Origin: Glycomyces salinus
GTDB taxonomy: Bacteria > Actinomycetota > Actinomycetes > Mycobacteriales > Micromonosporaceae
Assembly (NCBI RefSeq): GCF_016428645.1
Contig: NZ_JAELXW010000020.1
Span: 1 to 64,000 of the forward strand
DNA length: 64,000 bases
Direction: 5' to 3'
The notes below the pieces were generated by a model. That model was not told where the DNA came from and did not search any database. It saw nothing but the letters and a program-made list of their open reading frames with translations. Both the position numbers and the translations under genes were made by a program. Shown one piece after another: positions 34,316-44,633 of this stretch (positions are counted from its first letter, which is position 1; each line of letters opens with the position of its first letter).

Positions 34316-35185
34316 TCACTCTCTGAGTAGAAGTTCCGGGCCCACTCGGAACAGGTCCGGGTCGGGGTCGGCGGCGATCGCCGGGTCGACTCTGGGGGCG
34401 ATGCAGTACAGGCGCACGGGCGGGTCGCCGAGCAGGCGCTTGATGTAGCGCAGCCGCTTGAGCTGGCGTTCGCGCATGCGCAGGCCCCAGCGGACGGTGC
34501 CGATCGCGACCAGGCCGCCCTGCTCGTCCCAGGCGGCGAGTTCGAGGGTGCGCATCTGCCGGTACTCGGGGTCGGGGACGAGGATGCGGGTGGTCGTGGC
34601 GGTGCGGGGGTCGCCCAGGGCCCATTCGCGGGCCAGGGAGACGAACTCCGGGCGGCAGCAGTAGCGCCGGAAGCGGGCGCGCGTCCATCCCCACAGCCTG
34701 TCGGCGATGTAGCCGCGCCGCCACTGGGGCAGGTAGCGCTCCATCACCGCGTAGTAGAAGCGGGCGGGCCGGTGGCCCATGGTCCAGAACGGCAGCTCGG
34801 GTTCGAGCGGGTTCGGGTCGGTGCGGGCCAGCCCGGCCTCGGCCAGGCGCTCCAGCTCCCCGGCGAAGTCCTCGCGTTTGGTGATGCGCGCGATCTCAGG
34901 CACGGTGCGGGGGCGGACGGCCAGCAGCCGCAGCAGGCGCTCGGTCTCCTCTTCGGGCTTCTCCCCGAGCGCGATGGGGACGGCGTTCTCGAACTGCTCG
35001 AACAGCGTGCCCTTGCCGTTGAGGACGGTCGACTTGATCCAGGCCGGGAACGCGTCCGGAGTCTGCGGCAGGTCGCCGGTGTGGGCCAGCACGGCCGGGT
35101 CGGAGCCGATGGCACTGTGGGCGGCGATCGCGGTCTCGGGGTGCGGGATGCCCAGGGAGCGAATGGATTGGCGGAGTGCGCTCAT
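34316..35185 (-). CDS. DUF234-like C-terminal part of an AAA ATPase, P-loop missing (289 aa)
   Basis: The order of elements is that of the archaeal-type/DUF234 ATPases: a winged-helix region (RLLAVRPRTVPEIARITKREDFAGELERLAEAGL), then MGHRPARFYYAVMERYLPQWRRG, then a nuclease-like beta fold with AWDEQGGLVAIGTVRW. The first 60 residues hold no Walker A or B, so the ATPase domain is absent. The preceding gene overlaps its start by four bases, so the missing part is not just upstream. It is either a truncated relic or a stand-alone domain in use. No function is claimed. Confidence 0.6.
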   Translation of the reverse strand: MSALRQSIRSLGIPHPETAIAAHSAIGSDPAVLAHTGDLPQTPDAFPAWIKSTVLNGKGTLFEQFENAVPIALGEKPEEETERLLRLLAVRPRTVPEIARITKREDFAGELERLAEAGLARTDPNPLEPELPFWTMGHRPARFYYAVMERYLPQWRRGYIADRLWGWTRARFRRYCCRPEFVSLAREWALGDPRTATTTRILVPDPEYRQMRTLELAAWDEQGGLVAIGTVRWGLRMRERQLKRLRYIKRLLGDPPVRLYCIAPRVDPAIAADPDPDLFRVGPELLLRE

Positions 35186-35682
35186 AACTTGAGAAGCCTA
35201 TACATCAGGTGCATCCCGACCAGTCCGCGGACCGGGTGGCGGAAGCCGTCGGGGATGACCGCGAGCGTCTCGAACCCGAGCGAGTGCCACAGTTGCACGG
35301 CCCGCTCGTTGGTCTCGACCACGGCGTTGAACTGCATGGCGTGGAAGCCGTCGCGGGCGGCCCGCTCGATCGCGGCCTCGCCGAGCGCGCGGCCCAGGCC
35401 CCGGCCGCCGAAGGCCGGGTCGACCATGAACCCGGCGTTGGCGACGTGGGCGCCCTGGCCGGGCAGGTTCGGGTGGATCTCGACGGTGCCCGCGATCCGG
35501 CCGTCGATCTCGGCGACCAGGCGCGAGGCGGGTTCGGGCCGCTCTATCCAGTACGCCCGCGCCCACTCCTCGGTCGTGTCCGGCGGCCACGGGTAGGTCT
35601 CGGCGGCCTCGATGATCGGCTTCATGAAGGCCCACATGGCGGGCCAGTCGCCCGGCTCGGCGTCTCGGATGAGCATGGTCAT
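35182..35682 (-). CDS. GNAT-family N-acetyltransferase (166 aa)
   Basis: An acetyl-CoA-dependent N-acetyltransferase. Motif A is FMVDPAFGGRGLGRALGEAAIERA, with the RGxGRA acetyl-CoA loop. It is preceded by IAGTVEIHPN and followed by VVETNERAVQLWHSLGFE, as in phosphinothricin-type members. The ATG at 35682 gives MTMLIRDAEPGDWPAM; a weak ribosome site leaves an earlier start possible. It lies 11 bases after the flavin monooxygenase stop, so they are one transcription unit. The substrate is unknown. Confidence 0.88.
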   Translation of the reverse strand: MTMLIRDAEPGDWPAMWAFMKPIIEAAETYPWPPDTTEEWARAYWIERPEPASRLVAEIDGRIAGTVEIHPNLPGQGAHVANAGFMVDPAFGGRGLGRALGEAAIERAARDGFHAMQFNAVVETNERAVQLWHSLGFETLAVIPDGFRHPVRGLVGMHLMYRLLKL

Positions 35683-35693
35683 ACGATATTTGG

Positions 35694-36848
35694 TCAGCGC
35701 GGCGGCTGCCAGTCCGCCAGGGACACCGCGCGGCTGGTCAGCCACGAGTCGGGCATGGCCCGCAGGATGCCGCGGGCGACGCCGGGGCCGCCGGAGGCGA
35801 CCAGGTGGGCGCGGCGGCACAGCCGGGCGACCTTGCGGATGCGGCCGGCCCGGGCCCGGTCGTAGGCGTGGAGGGCGTCGGGGACCGATTCGGGGTGGTG
35901 CCGCAGCGCCCAACCGAGGGTGACCGCGTCCTCCAGGGCCAGGCTCGCGCCGTGGGCGAGGACCGGGGCGGTCCCGTGGGCGGCGTCGCCGGTCAGGACC
36001 AGTCCCCTGTCGCCGTCGGTGTGGTAGACCTTCGCCGGGAGCGGCCAGACGAAGCGCACCGCCTGCTGGGTCAGCTCGGTCGGCCGGGTGGCGGCGATGA
36101 ACTTGCCCACCGGCGCGGGCCAGTCGCCGAACCACCGGTTGATCAACTCGTGCTGGATCTGCGGGGACTCCGGGCGCATCCCGCCGGGCACGGTGGCCCA
36201 CCAGCAGGCCCCGGAATGGCCGAGGTCGGCGTAGCCGAAGCGCCGCCGGTCGGGCCCGTAGATCTCGACGGCCTCGCTGCCGCGCTCGGGGGCGCGGTGG
36301 GCCGGGATGGTGGCGCGGAAGGCCACGACCCCGGCGTCGACGGTCGGGGCGCCGGAGGTGATGAGCGCGCGGGTGGGCGAGTCGACGCCGTCGGCGGCGA
36401 CGATCAGGTCGGCGTCCCAGCGTCTGGTGGCGTCCCCGGCGGCGAGGTCGACCAGGTCGATCCGGGAGACCTGGGTGTCGGGGTGGACCTCGACGTCGCG
36501 GCCGAGGTGGCTGACGAGCGCCTCGTAGAGCACGGCGTTGTGGATCATGACCGACGGCGCGCCGTCGTCGGCGCCGACGGCGGCCGCCGAGAAGGACCCG
36601 ACCTGCCGTTCGTCGGTGCGGATCTCGAAGTGGTGGACGGGCGTCCCGCCCGCGTCGAGGGCGGCGTCGATGCCGAGGGCGCGCAGCGCGCGCACGCCCG
36701 AGGCCCACAGGACCATTCCGACGTTGTCGCCGCGCAACCGCTCGCGCCGCTCCAGCAGCGCCACCCGCCAGCCCAGTTTGGAGAGCATGATGGCGCTGGC
36801 CAGGCCGGCTATGCCGGCGCCGACGACTACGGCTCTACGGTTATGCAC
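35694..36848 (-). CDS. FAD-dependent aromatic-type monooxygenase (384 aa)
   Basis: A class A flavoprotein monooxygenase of the PHBH fold. The FAD-binding loop is VGAGIAGLASA (residues 10-20). The DG motif is VAADGVDSPTR and the GD motif is LTGDAAHGTAP, where the Asp contacts FAD ribose. Length and motif spacing fit NAD(P)H-dependent hydroxylases of aromatic or polyketide substrates. No pathway genes surround it except the GNAT gene just downstream, so the substrate is not assignable. The ATG at 36848 is 58 bases from the lgt stop. Confidence 0.88.
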   Translation of the reverse strand: MHNRRAVVVGAGIAGLASAIMLSKLGWRVALLERRERLRGDNVGMVLWASGVRALRALGIDAALDAGGTPVHHFEIRTDERQVGSFSAAAVGADDGAPSVMIHNAVLYEALVSHLGRDVEVHPDTQVSRIDLVDLAAGDATRRWDADLIVAADGVDSPTRALITSGAPTVDAGVVAFRATIPAHRAPERGSEAVEIYGPDRRRFGYADLGHSGACWWATVPGGMRPESPQIQHELINRWFGDWPAPVGKFIAATRPTELTQQAVRFVWPLPAKVYHTDGDRGLVLTGDAAHGTAPVLAHGASLALEDAVTLGWALRHHPESVPDALHAYDRARAGRIRKVARLCRRAHLVASGGPGVARGILRAMPDSWLTSRAVSLADWQPPR

Positions 36849-36906
36849 GTTGCACCTGCCCGGGGGAAGCGGTGGCGGTCAGCGGTCGTCGCGGATGCGG
36901 CCCGCC

Positions 36907-37938
36907 TCAATATACGTCTCCTCGGCCCCGTCCTTTGGATTCTCCGTCTCGTTCCCGTTTCGGGGGCTCGTCGTCGGAATCCCCGGACTCGCCGGGTTCG
37001 TCCTCGTCATCGGACTCCTCGGAGTCCTCCTCGAGCTTCGGCTCGGTCCCGGCGGGCAGGGCCCCGCCGACGTATCCGGCGGACTTCGCCTCGGAGGAGT
37101 CCCAGTCGAACGGCACGAGGGTCTCGCCGTCGAGCAGCAGGACCTGCCGCTTGCCGCGCGAGCGCAGCAGGTAGATGATCGCGCCGACGATGATGGCCAG
37201 GCTCATCCACTGGTTGAGCCGCATCCCGCCGAATGCCTCGGCCGGGTCGATGCGCATGGCCTCGATCCAGAACCGTCCGACGCCGTACAGCAGGACGTAG
37301 ATGGCGAAGGCCCGCCCGGCCCCGAACCTGAACCTGCGGTCGGCGGCCCACACGACCAGCGCGACGCCGACGTTCCACAGCGCCTCGTACAGGAACGTCG
37401 GGTGGAAGGTGGCGTACTGGGCGTAGCCCTCGATTCGGTGCTCGGGGTCGATCTCGAGCGCCCACCAGACCTCGGTGGGCTTGCCGTACAGCTCCTGGTT
37501 GAACCAGTTGCCGAGCCGCCCGATCGCCTGCGCGACCGGCAGGCCGGGGGCGAGGGCGTCGGCGACCATCGTGAACGGCAGGCCGAGCTGGCGGCAGGCG
37601 AACCAGACGCCGACGCCGCCGAGAACGACGGCGCCGGGGATGCCCAGGCCGCCCTCCCAGACCGCGAGGATCTTCCAGGGGTCGCCGTCGGCCCCGAAGT
37701 AGGCGTCGGGGCTGGTGAAGACGTGGTAGAGGCGGCCGCCGACGACGCCGAAGGGCACCGCCCACACGGCGATGTCGAGCACCGCCCATTTGGGGGCTCC
37801 GCGGGAGCGCATCCGCGCCTCGGTGATCCAGCAGGCCGCGACGATGCCCGCGATCAGGGCCAACGCGTAGGCGCGGATGGGGATCGGGCCCAGGTGCCAG
37901 ACGGATTCGCTGGGACTGGGTATGAATGCGAGGTCCAC
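36907..37938 (-). CDS. lgt: prolipoprotein diacylglyceryl transferase (343 aa)
   Basis: The membrane enzyme that attaches diacylglycerol to the lipobox Cys of lipoproteins, such as the one at 3503-4456. Seven helices are visible and the signature GRLGNWFNQELYG is intact, with Arg and Asn/Glu in place. An early Tyr/His pair lies in VVGGRLYHVF. The C-terminus carries an acidic, Glu/Ser-rich cytoplasmic tail of about 60 residues not needed for catalysis, a common actinobacterial extra. It is the last gene of the his/trp operon here, following trpA by 22 bases. Confidence 0.95.
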   Translation of the reverse strand: MDLAFIPSPSESVWHLGPIPIRAYALALIAGIVAACWITEARMRSRGAPKWAVLDIAVWAVPFGVVGGRLYHVFTSPDAYFGADGDPWKILAVWEGGLGIPGAVVLGGVGVWFACRQLGLPFTMVADALAPGLPVAQAIGRLGNWFNQELYGKPTEVWWALEIDPEHRIEGYAQYATFHPTFLYEALWNVGVALVVWAADRRFRFGAGRAFAIYVLLYGVGRFWIEAMRIDPAEAFGGMRLNQWMSLAIIVGAIIYLLRSRGKRQVLLLDGETLVPFDWDSSEAKSAGYVGGALPAGTEPKLEEDSEESDDEDEPGESGDSDDEPPKRERDGESKGRGRGDVY

Positions 37939-37960
37939 GACGATAAACCGTATCGGACGG

Positions 37961-38748
37961 CTATCGGGCCACTCCCTCGGCCAGGTCGGTTGTCAGTTCG
38001 GCCAGGCGGCGGTGCCCTGCGGGGACGTCGTCGGTCTCCAGGTAGCAGTTCACGATGGCCGAGCCGACGATGACGGCGTCGCCGTAGGCGGCGACCTCGG
38101 CGGCCTGGTCGCCGTCGCGCACACCTAGGCCGACGCCGATGGGCAGGCCGGTGTGGGCGCGGGCCCGCTCGACCAGTTTCGGGGCGGCCGCCGAGGTGGC
38201 GGCGCGGGCGCCGGTGACGCCCATGACCGACTGGGCGTAGACGAAGCCGCGGCAGGCCGCGACGGTAGCGGCGATCCGCTCCTCGGTCGAAGAGGGCGCG
38301 ACCAGGAAGACCCGGTCGAGGTCGTGCGCGTCGGAGGCGGCGATCCAGTCCACGGCCTCCTCGGGGATCAGGTCGGGGGTGATGAGCCCGGCCCCTCCTG
38401 CGGCGGCGAAGTCGCGGGCGAAGGCGTCGACGCCGTAGTGCTCGACGAGGTTCCAGTAGGTCATCGACAGGATCGGGACGCGCCCGGCGACGGCCTCGAC
38501 GACCTCGAAGACCTGCCTGGTCCGGAATCCGGCCGCCAGCGCCCGGTCGGCGGCCCGCTGGATGGCCGGGCCGTCCATGACCGGGTCGGAGTAGGGCATG
38601 CCGACCTCGATGAGGTCGGCGCCGTGGTCGATGAGGATGTCGATGGCCTTGATGGAGTCGGCCAGGGTCGGGAAGCCCGCCGGGAGGTAGCCGACCAGGG
38701 CGGCGCGGCCTTCAGCTTTGGTCTTCGCGAATGCGTCGGCGCTCTTCA

Positions 38749-38749
<1 letters not shown>
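37961..38749 (-). CDS. trpA: tryptophan synthase alpha subunit (262 aa)
   Basis: Splits indole-3-glycerol phosphate and channels indole to TrpB. Conserved parts are EVGMPYSDPVMDGPAIQRA (with catalytic Glu), LSMTYWNLVEHYGVDAFA, GLITPDLIPEEA, SSTEERIA and the phosphate-binding GVGLGVRDG and VIVGSAIV. Its ATG overlaps the trpB stop, which fixes the start. The 262-residue length is normal. Confidence 0.96.
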
Positions 38750-39957
<1,208 letters not shown>

Positions 39958-39970
39958 GATGGTTCCCCTC

Positions 39971-40777
39971 TTAGATCGGTCGTGGCGTGGCCGGGTGCGA
40001 CCCGGCGGTGACCAGTTCGGCGACGGCCTCGCGCGGGCTCCGCTGCTTCACGACGCCCTCGCCCACGAGCACGGCGTCGGCCCCGGAGGAGGCGTAGCGG
40101 ATGAGGTCGCGGGTGCCGCGGACGCCCGATTCGGCGATCTTGACGACGTCGCGGGGCAGGCCCGGGGCGATCCGCTCGAACACCGAGCGGTCCACTTGGA
40201 GCGTAGTCAGGTCGCGGGCGTTGACGCCAATGACTTTCGCCCCGGCGGCCAGCGCCCGGTCGGCCTCGGCCTCGGTGTGGACCTCGACCAGGGCGGTCAT
40301 GCCCAGGCCGGTGACGCGCTCGTGGAGGGACACGAGGGTGTCCTGGTCGAGGGCCGCGACGATGAGCAGGACGACGTCCGCGCCGTGGGCGCGGGCCTCG
40401 AGCACCTGGTAGGGCGAGACGACGAAGTCCTTTCGCAGCAGGGGGACATCGACCCTGGCGCGGACGGCGTCGAGGTCGTCCAGGCTGCCTTTGAAGTAGT
40501 TGGGCTCGGTCAGGACGCTGATGACCGCGGCGCCCCCGGCGGCGTACTCCGCGGCGAGGTCGGCCGGGTCGGGGATGTCGGCGAGGGAGCCTTTGGAGGG
40601 GGAGGCGCGCTTGACTTCGGCGATGACGCTCACGCCGCCGCCGTTGAGCGCGGCGTAGCCGTCCAGGGGGGCCGCGGCGCGTTCGGCGGCCTCGCGGATC
40701 GCCTCGAGCGGCACCTCGTTCTCCCGCCGCTCGAGATCGGCGCGGACATCGGTGATGATCTGCTCCAGCACGTTCAC
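39971..40777 (-). CDS. trpC: indole-3-glycerol phosphate synthase (268 aa)
   Basis: Closes the indole ring in tryptophan synthesis. Conserved parts include [13 protein letters not shown] (catalytic Glu and Lys), [22 protein letters not shown] and ESGVRG, and the length (268) is typical. The gap to trpB is 13 bases and to the membrane protein upstream essentially nil. The tail is short and Pro-rich. Confidence 0.96.
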   Translation of the reverse strand: MNVLEQIITDVRADLERRENEVPLEAIREAAERAAAPLDGYAALNGGGVSVIAEVKRASPSKGSLADIPDPADLAAEYAAGGAAVISVLTEPNYFKGSLDDLDAVRARVDVPLLRKDFVVSPYQVLEARAHGADVVLLIVAALDQDTLVSLHERVTGLGMTALVEVHTEAEADRALAAGAKVIGVNARDLTTLQVDRSVFERIAPGLPRDVVKIAESGVRGTRDLIRYASSGADAVLVGEGVVKQRSPREAVAELVTAGSHPATPRPI

Positions 40778-41314
40778 CTAAGATCGTCCCTTCTCCTGCG
40801 CCGCTGCCGTGATATTAGGCGACGAGGGGTCCTGACCGGAGTCGAGGGCGTTCCACAGCTTGGCCGGGTCCTCTGCTATGGCGTCGCCATCGACGGGATT
40901 CGAATCGTAGCGGGCTGACGGCTCGGGCCAGCGACCGGAGCGGAGCACCGCGGCGGCCCCGGCGAGGGCGATGAGGAGCCCGGCGGCGGCCAGGCCGATC
41001 GGGGCGAGCCCTTCGGCGGCGTAGAGGGCCCCGGCGAGGACGACGGCGAGCCCGGCGAGGGCGGCCACGACCCCGAGGGCCCGGCGGGTGCGGCGGCCGA
41101 CGACGAGCATGGCGAGGAAGGCCGCTCCGGCGGCGAGCGCGCAGCCCAGGCCCCACGGGGCGAGCTCGGTGCCCGGCTGGGAGGCGGTGGAGGCGATGCC
41201 GACGGCGTTCTCGACGGTCTCGGAGGTCCAGTCGCGGGTGGCGGCCAGCGCGGCGCCGCCGGTCGCGGCGAGCCCGAACAGCACGGTCCGGGCCCTCTCT
41301 GCCGACCCGTTCAT
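40778..41314 (-). CDS. trp-operon-associated membrane protein, TIGR02234-like (178 aa)
   Basis: A four-helix membrane protein regularly found in actinobacterial trp operons before trpC. The first helix carries [20 protein letters not shown], and the signature-like [11 protein letters not shown] segment follows. The other helices are in [36 protein letters not shown] and [17 protein letters not shown]. The cytosolic tail has [26 protein letters not shown]. The ATG at 41314 overlaps the hisI stop in ATGA. The role is unknown; the family is thought to assist tryptophan metabolism. Confidence 0.85.
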   Translation of the reverse strand: MNGSAERARTVLFGLAATGGAALAATRDWTSETVENAVGIASTASQPGTELAPWGLGCALAAGAAFLAMLVVGRRTRRALGVVAALAGLAVVLAGALYAAEGLAPIGLAAAGLLIALAGAAAVLRSGRWPEPSARYDSNPVDGDAIAEDPAKLWNALDSGQDPSSPNITAAAQEKGRS

Positions 41315-41694
41315 ACGATCCGCCTTCCGGTGAAGCAGGTGCGGGTGCCGGTGTGGCAGGCCGGGCCGGTCTGGTCGACCTGGAGCAGCACGGTGTCGCC
41401 GTCGCAGTCGATCGAGACGGACTTGACCTCTTGGCGGTTCCCGGAGGTGGCGCCCTTGACCCACAGTTCGCCGCGGCTGCGCGACCAGTAGGTCCCCTCC
41501 CGGGTGTCGACGGTGCGGCGCAGCGCCTCGGCGTTCATCCACGCGAGCATGAGGACCTCCCCGGTGTCGTGCTGCTGGGCGATCGCGGGCACCAGGCCCT
41601 GCTCGTTGAACTTGACGCCCGCTAGGGCGTCCTCGCTGCTCTGTCGGCCTTCCACGTTTAATGATTGTGACCGCTGCCGTGACCGGACCGCCAC
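41311..41694 (-). CDS. hisI: phosphoribosyl-AMP cyclohydrolase (127 aa)
   Basis: A zinc- and magnesium-dependent step of histidine synthesis. Zn and Mg ligands are visible in [11 protein letters not shown] and in the [10 protein letters not shown] pair of Cys. [12 protein letters not shown] and the [19 protein letters not shown] segment (partly shown) are conserved. The frame begins [16 protein letters not shown]; a GTG at that Val would be a shorter start and may be the real one. It is divergent from a RibD-C gene and starts the his/trp operon. trpE, often next, is missing. Confidence 0.94.
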   Translation of the reverse strand: MAVRSRQRSQSLNVEGRQSSEDALAGVKFNEQGLVPAIAQQHDTGEVLMLAWMNAEALRRTVDTREGTYWSRSRGELWVKGATSGNRQEVKSVSIDCDGDTVLLQVDQTGPACHTGTRTCFTGRRIV

Positions 41695-41733
41695 TCGGGC
41701 CCGGGTCGGCGCAGATCATGGGATGCTCGTGTC

Positions 41734-42468
41734 GTGAATCGTCCCTATGTGATCGTTTCGGCCGCGATGAGCATCGACGGCTTTCTCGACGACGACTCGG
41801 ACAAGCGGCTGACACTCTCGAACGCGGCCGACCTGGACCGGGTGGACGAGCTGCGGGCGAGCGTGGACGCGATCGCGGTCGGCGCGGGCACGGTCCGGGC
41901 CGACGATCCGCGGCTGCTGGTGCGCTCGCCGGAGCGGCTGGCGCTGCGCCGGGCGGCCGGGCGGGAGCCGACGCCGATGCGGGTGGTCTTCTCCCCCTCC
42001 GGCGAGCTCGACCCGCAGGCGCGCCTGTTCAACACCGGCGACCCGGTGCCGATCGTCTACACCAGCGAGGCCGGGGCCGTGTCGTGCCCGCTGCGGCCGG
42101 GGTCGTCGGTGCTGGTGCCGGTCGGTGAGGACTCGGTGGACCTGACGCGGGCGCTGGCCGACCTGTCCCGGCGCGGGGTCGGGCGGCTGCTGGTCGAGGG
42201 CGGCGGGGTGGTGCACACCGCGTTCCTCTCGCAGGGGCTGGTCGACGAGATGCAGTTGGCGTTCGCGCCGTTCCTGCTGGGGGTGTGGGGCGGGGCCCGG
42301 TTCGTGCAGCCGGCGGAGTTCCCCCAGTCGCCGCGGAACCCGATGGAGCTGGCGGAGGTCCGGCGGATCGGCGATATCGCGCTGGCGGTGTACCGCACCA
42401 GGGACGACCTCGGGTTATCGGTGGGCCGTGTGTGCGGAGGAGCCCGGCGTACCGGACAGGGCCGCTGA
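41734..42468 (+). CDS. RibD C-terminal-domain reductase (244 aa)
   Basis: A dihydrofolate-reductase-fold protein of the RibD_C group. Visible parts are SAAMSIDGFLDD near the N-terminus, VDAIAVGAGTVRADDPRL in the middle and GVGRLLVEGGGVVHTAFL, with LVDEMQLAFAPFLLG, as in riboflavin-type reductases. The cytidine/guanine deaminase half of RibD is absent, so it may be a stand-alone NADPH reductase rather than a pathway enzyme. The start is GTG at 41734, 40 bases from hisI's start on the other strand. Confidence 0.85.
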   Translation: MNRPYVIVSAAMSIDGFLDDDSDKRLTLSNAADLDRVDELRASVDAIAVGAGTVRADDPRLLVRSPERLALRRAAGREPTPMRVVFSPSGELDPQARLFNTGDPVPIVYTSEAGAVSCPLRPGSSVLVPVGEDSVDLTRALADLSRRGVGRLLVEGGGVVHTAFLSQGLVDEMQLAFAPFLLGVWGGARFVQPAEFPQSPRNPMELAEVRRIGDIALAVYRTRDDLGLSVGRVCGGARRTGQGR

Positions 42469-42503
42469 TACGTTGTTCCTTGTCTCCGGCGGAAGGATTG
42501 GTC

Positions 42504-43466
42504 ATGAAGGCGATCGTGGTCGAGCAGACCGGCGGCCCCAACGTGATGCGGCTGCTCGAGGGCGAGGACCCCGGCCCCGGGCCGGGCCGGATCTCGGTCC
42601 GGGTGGCGGCCGCCGGGGTCAACTACATCGACACCTACCACCGATCCGGGCAGTATCCGGTCCCGCTGCCGTTCACTCCGGGCTTGGAGGGCGGCGGCAC
42701 GGTCGCGGCCGTCGGCGAGGGCGTCACCGAGTTCAAGCCCGGCGACGAGGTGGCCTGGCCGCAGGTGCCGGGCTCTTACGCCGACATCGTGATCGGCCCG
42801 CCCGAGGAGTTCGTTCCGGTGCCGCCCAAGGTGTCCCCGGAGACCGCGGCGGCGGTGATCCTGCAGGGGCTCACCGCCCACTACCTGTGCAACTCGGTCC
42901 ACGACGTGCAGCCGGGCGAGACCGTCCTGGTCCACGCCGCGGCCGGGGGCGTGGGGCTGCTGCTGACGCAGATGATCAAGTACAAGGGCGGCACGGTCAT
43001 CGGCACGGTCTCGACCGATGCGAAGGCCGAGCTGGCCCGCTCCAACGGCTGCGACCATGTGCTGTTCTACGAGGACTTCGCCGAGCGGGCCAGGGAGCTG
43101 ACCGGCGGCGAGGGCGTGGCGGCGGTGTACGACGGGGTCGGCAAGGCCACGTTCGAGGCCGGACTGGACGCTTTGCGGCCCAGGGGCATGATGGCCCTGT
43201 TCGGGCAGGCGAGCGGGGCGGTCGAGCCGTTCGATCCGCAGCTGCTCAACGCGAAGGGCTCGCTGTTCCTGACCCGGCCCACGCTCAAGCACTACATGGC
43301 CGATCGCGAGGAGTACCTCTCGCGCGCCGCCGACGTGTTCGGGATGATCGAGGACAACAACCTGCATGTGAGGGTCCATGAGACGTTCCGCCTGGACGAG
43401 GCCGTCGAGGCCCACCAGGCACTGGAGTCGCGCAAGACCACCGGCAAACTGATCCTCGTTCCGTAG
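42504..43466 (+). CDS. quinone oxidoreductase, zeta-crystallin type (320 aa)
   Basis: An NADPH-dependent MDR enzyme without structural zinc. Conserved parts are GVNYIDTYHRSGQYP, PGLEGGGTVAAVGEGV and the NADPH loop VHAAAGGVGLLLTQM. The rest (DHVLFYEDFAE, VYDGVGKATFE, the SRKTTGKLIL ending) is normal. The ATG at 42504 is preceded by GGAAGG. It is followed by the Smr gene 12 bases later, so the two are probably one unit. Confidence 0.92.
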   Translation: MKAIVVEQTGGPNVMRLLEGEDPGPGPGRISVRVAAAGVNYIDTYHRSGQYPVPLPFTPGLEGGGTVAAVGEGVTEFKPGDEVAWPQVPGSYADIVIGPPEEFVPVPPKVSPETAAAVILQGLTAHYLCNSVHDVQPGETVLVHAAAGGVGLLLTQMIKYKGGTVIGTVSTDAKAELARSNGCDHVLFYEDFAERARELTGGEGVAAVYDGVGKATFEAGLDALRPRGMMALFGQASGAVEPFDPQLLNAKGSLFLTRPTLKHYMADREEYLSRAADVFGMIEDNNLHVRVHETFRLDEAVEAHQALESRKTTGKLILVP

Positions 43467-43478
43467 GGGCCCGGCGCG

Positions 43479-43778
43479 ATGGCGAAACTGGTGCTGGACC
43501 TGCACGACATCTACAACCGGGGCGACCAGATCGAGAAGGCGCTGCGGGAGATCATCGACGAGGCGGTCGCGAAGAAGATCGACCTGGTCGAGATCATCCC
43601 GGGCAAGGGCTCGGGGCAGCTCAAGAAGAAGGTCCTGCGGTTCTTGGACCAGAAGGACATCAAGGCCCTGTACCACCGGGTGGACAAGGACTCCAAGAAC
43701 TTCGGCCGACTGTTCGTCCACTTCCAACATGGGCACGGCCAGCACAGTAGGGGCCAGGGCAAACGCCGCAAGCGCTAG
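43479..43778 (+). CDS. Smr-domain protein (99 aa)
   Basis: A stand-alone Smr (MutS2-C-terminal-like) domain, probably a nuclease or nucleic-acid-binding protein. LVLDLHDIYNRGDQ gives the LDLH motif. EIIPGKGSGQLKKKVLRFL is the variant of the HGxGxG loop, and FGRLFVHFQ is the last strand. The tail is basic. GGGGCCC and a weak GGCGCG precede the ATG at 43479. It directly precedes IS701-like debris starting at 43784, so its 3' end borders the island. Confidence 0.8.
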   Translation: MAKLVLDLHDIYNRGDQIEKALREIIDEAVAKKIDLVEIIPGKGSGQLKKKVLRFLDQKDIKALYHRVDKDSKNFGRLFVHFQHGHGQHSRGQGKRRKR

Positions 43779-43783
43779 CACGG

Positions 43784-44045
43784 CAGCCGTAATCTGTTGT
43801 GTCGCCACCGGTGCGCTGACCGAGCCCCGCTTGGCCGAGGCCATGATCGGCCGCGCACTCGCGGCCGGGCTCGAGGCCGGCTGGGTTGCGGCCGACTCGG
43901 TCTACGGCCGCGACGGGCGGTTCCGGTCCTTCCTGGAAGCCCGCCGGATGCCATATATGGTCGAGGTGCCGGCCGGGCAGACCGTGGCCGACCTCGACGG
44001 CGACCGGCGGGTCGACACCCTCATCGCTCGTGCCCGCGACCAGTC
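43784..44045 (+). mobile_element. IS701-like transposase remnant with terminal end
   Basis: At 43784-43801 the end sequence CAGCCGTAATCTGTTGTG is followed by a broken + strand frame reading AMIGRALAAGLEAGWVAADSVYGRDGRFRSFLEARR (split around YGRD) and VEVPAGQ, which matches the central DDE part of IS701-family transposases. There is no start, and the frame decays after about 80 residues. The same end, one base different, recurs at 47747-47764 next to a C-terminal fragment of the same family. Together they mark the edges of the 44-47.7 kb island. Confidence 0.75.
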
Positions 44046-44048
44046 TGG

Positions 44049-44633
44049 TCAGGTCGGCCGGAATCGCCGAGGTGCGATCGTCGCCGCGACTCCTGTGGCC
44101 AGCAGCCCCAAAGCGAGATACGCCGACCACACGTGCCCCGACTCCGTGTTGATCCATGACCACGGGAGCAGCCGTCCGTCGGGAGTTCTTCCAAACGAGA
44201 CCGAAAGGAGCACGACCACTGTCATCAGCGTATTCGCGGTCCTTCCGGCGAAAATTCGCAAGAGGATGAGTGAATATCCGATGACGCCCGCCAGGTTCCG
44301 CACCGCCCGGTCCCACAGCTCGGCATCGGCACCGTCGCCGAGGACCGCACCCGAGACTGCCGTGACTACCAGCACGGTCGCGACCACTGCCAGGTTCAGC
44401 GCGGTCAGCGGTCGCGCCGCAGCCCCCTCCACGTTCTTGTCGGCCGGCTCCATGCTCGAGATCAGCGCGACCGCGACCAACAGGGGCAACACCGTCACCA
44501 GTGGGATCGCCGATGCCGCGCCAACCACCGGTAGCGGAATCGTCCGGGAGCCCACTAGCTCGACTCCCGCGCAGAACACCGCCATCGCCGCCGCGACTGA
44601 CCACAGACGGCGGGACTTCACCCACCAGATCAC
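44049..44633 (-). CDS. polytopic membrane protein (194 aa), exporter-operon partner
   Basis: No recognised family. About five hydrophobic helices are visible, among them WSVAAAMAVFCAGVELV, IPLVTVLPLLVAVALISS and LNLAVVATVLVVTAVSGAVL, and a GxGxxTIAPRRFR tail ends it. Its start overlaps the stop of the larger membrane protein upstream by four bases, so it is the last gene of a three-gene unit with the ABC ATPase. It may be a permease half or immunity protein for the small secreted protein at 46722-47144. Confidence 0.55.
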   Translation of the reverse strand: MIWWVKSRRLWSVAAAMAVFCAGVELVGSRTIPLPVVGAASAIPLVTVLPLLVAVALISSMEPADKNVEGAAARPLTALNLAVVATVLVVTAVSGAVLGDGADAELWDRAVRNLAGVIGYSLILLRIFAGRTANTLMTVVVLLSVSFGRTPDGRLLPWSWINTESGHVWSAYLALGLLATGVAATIAPRRFRPT

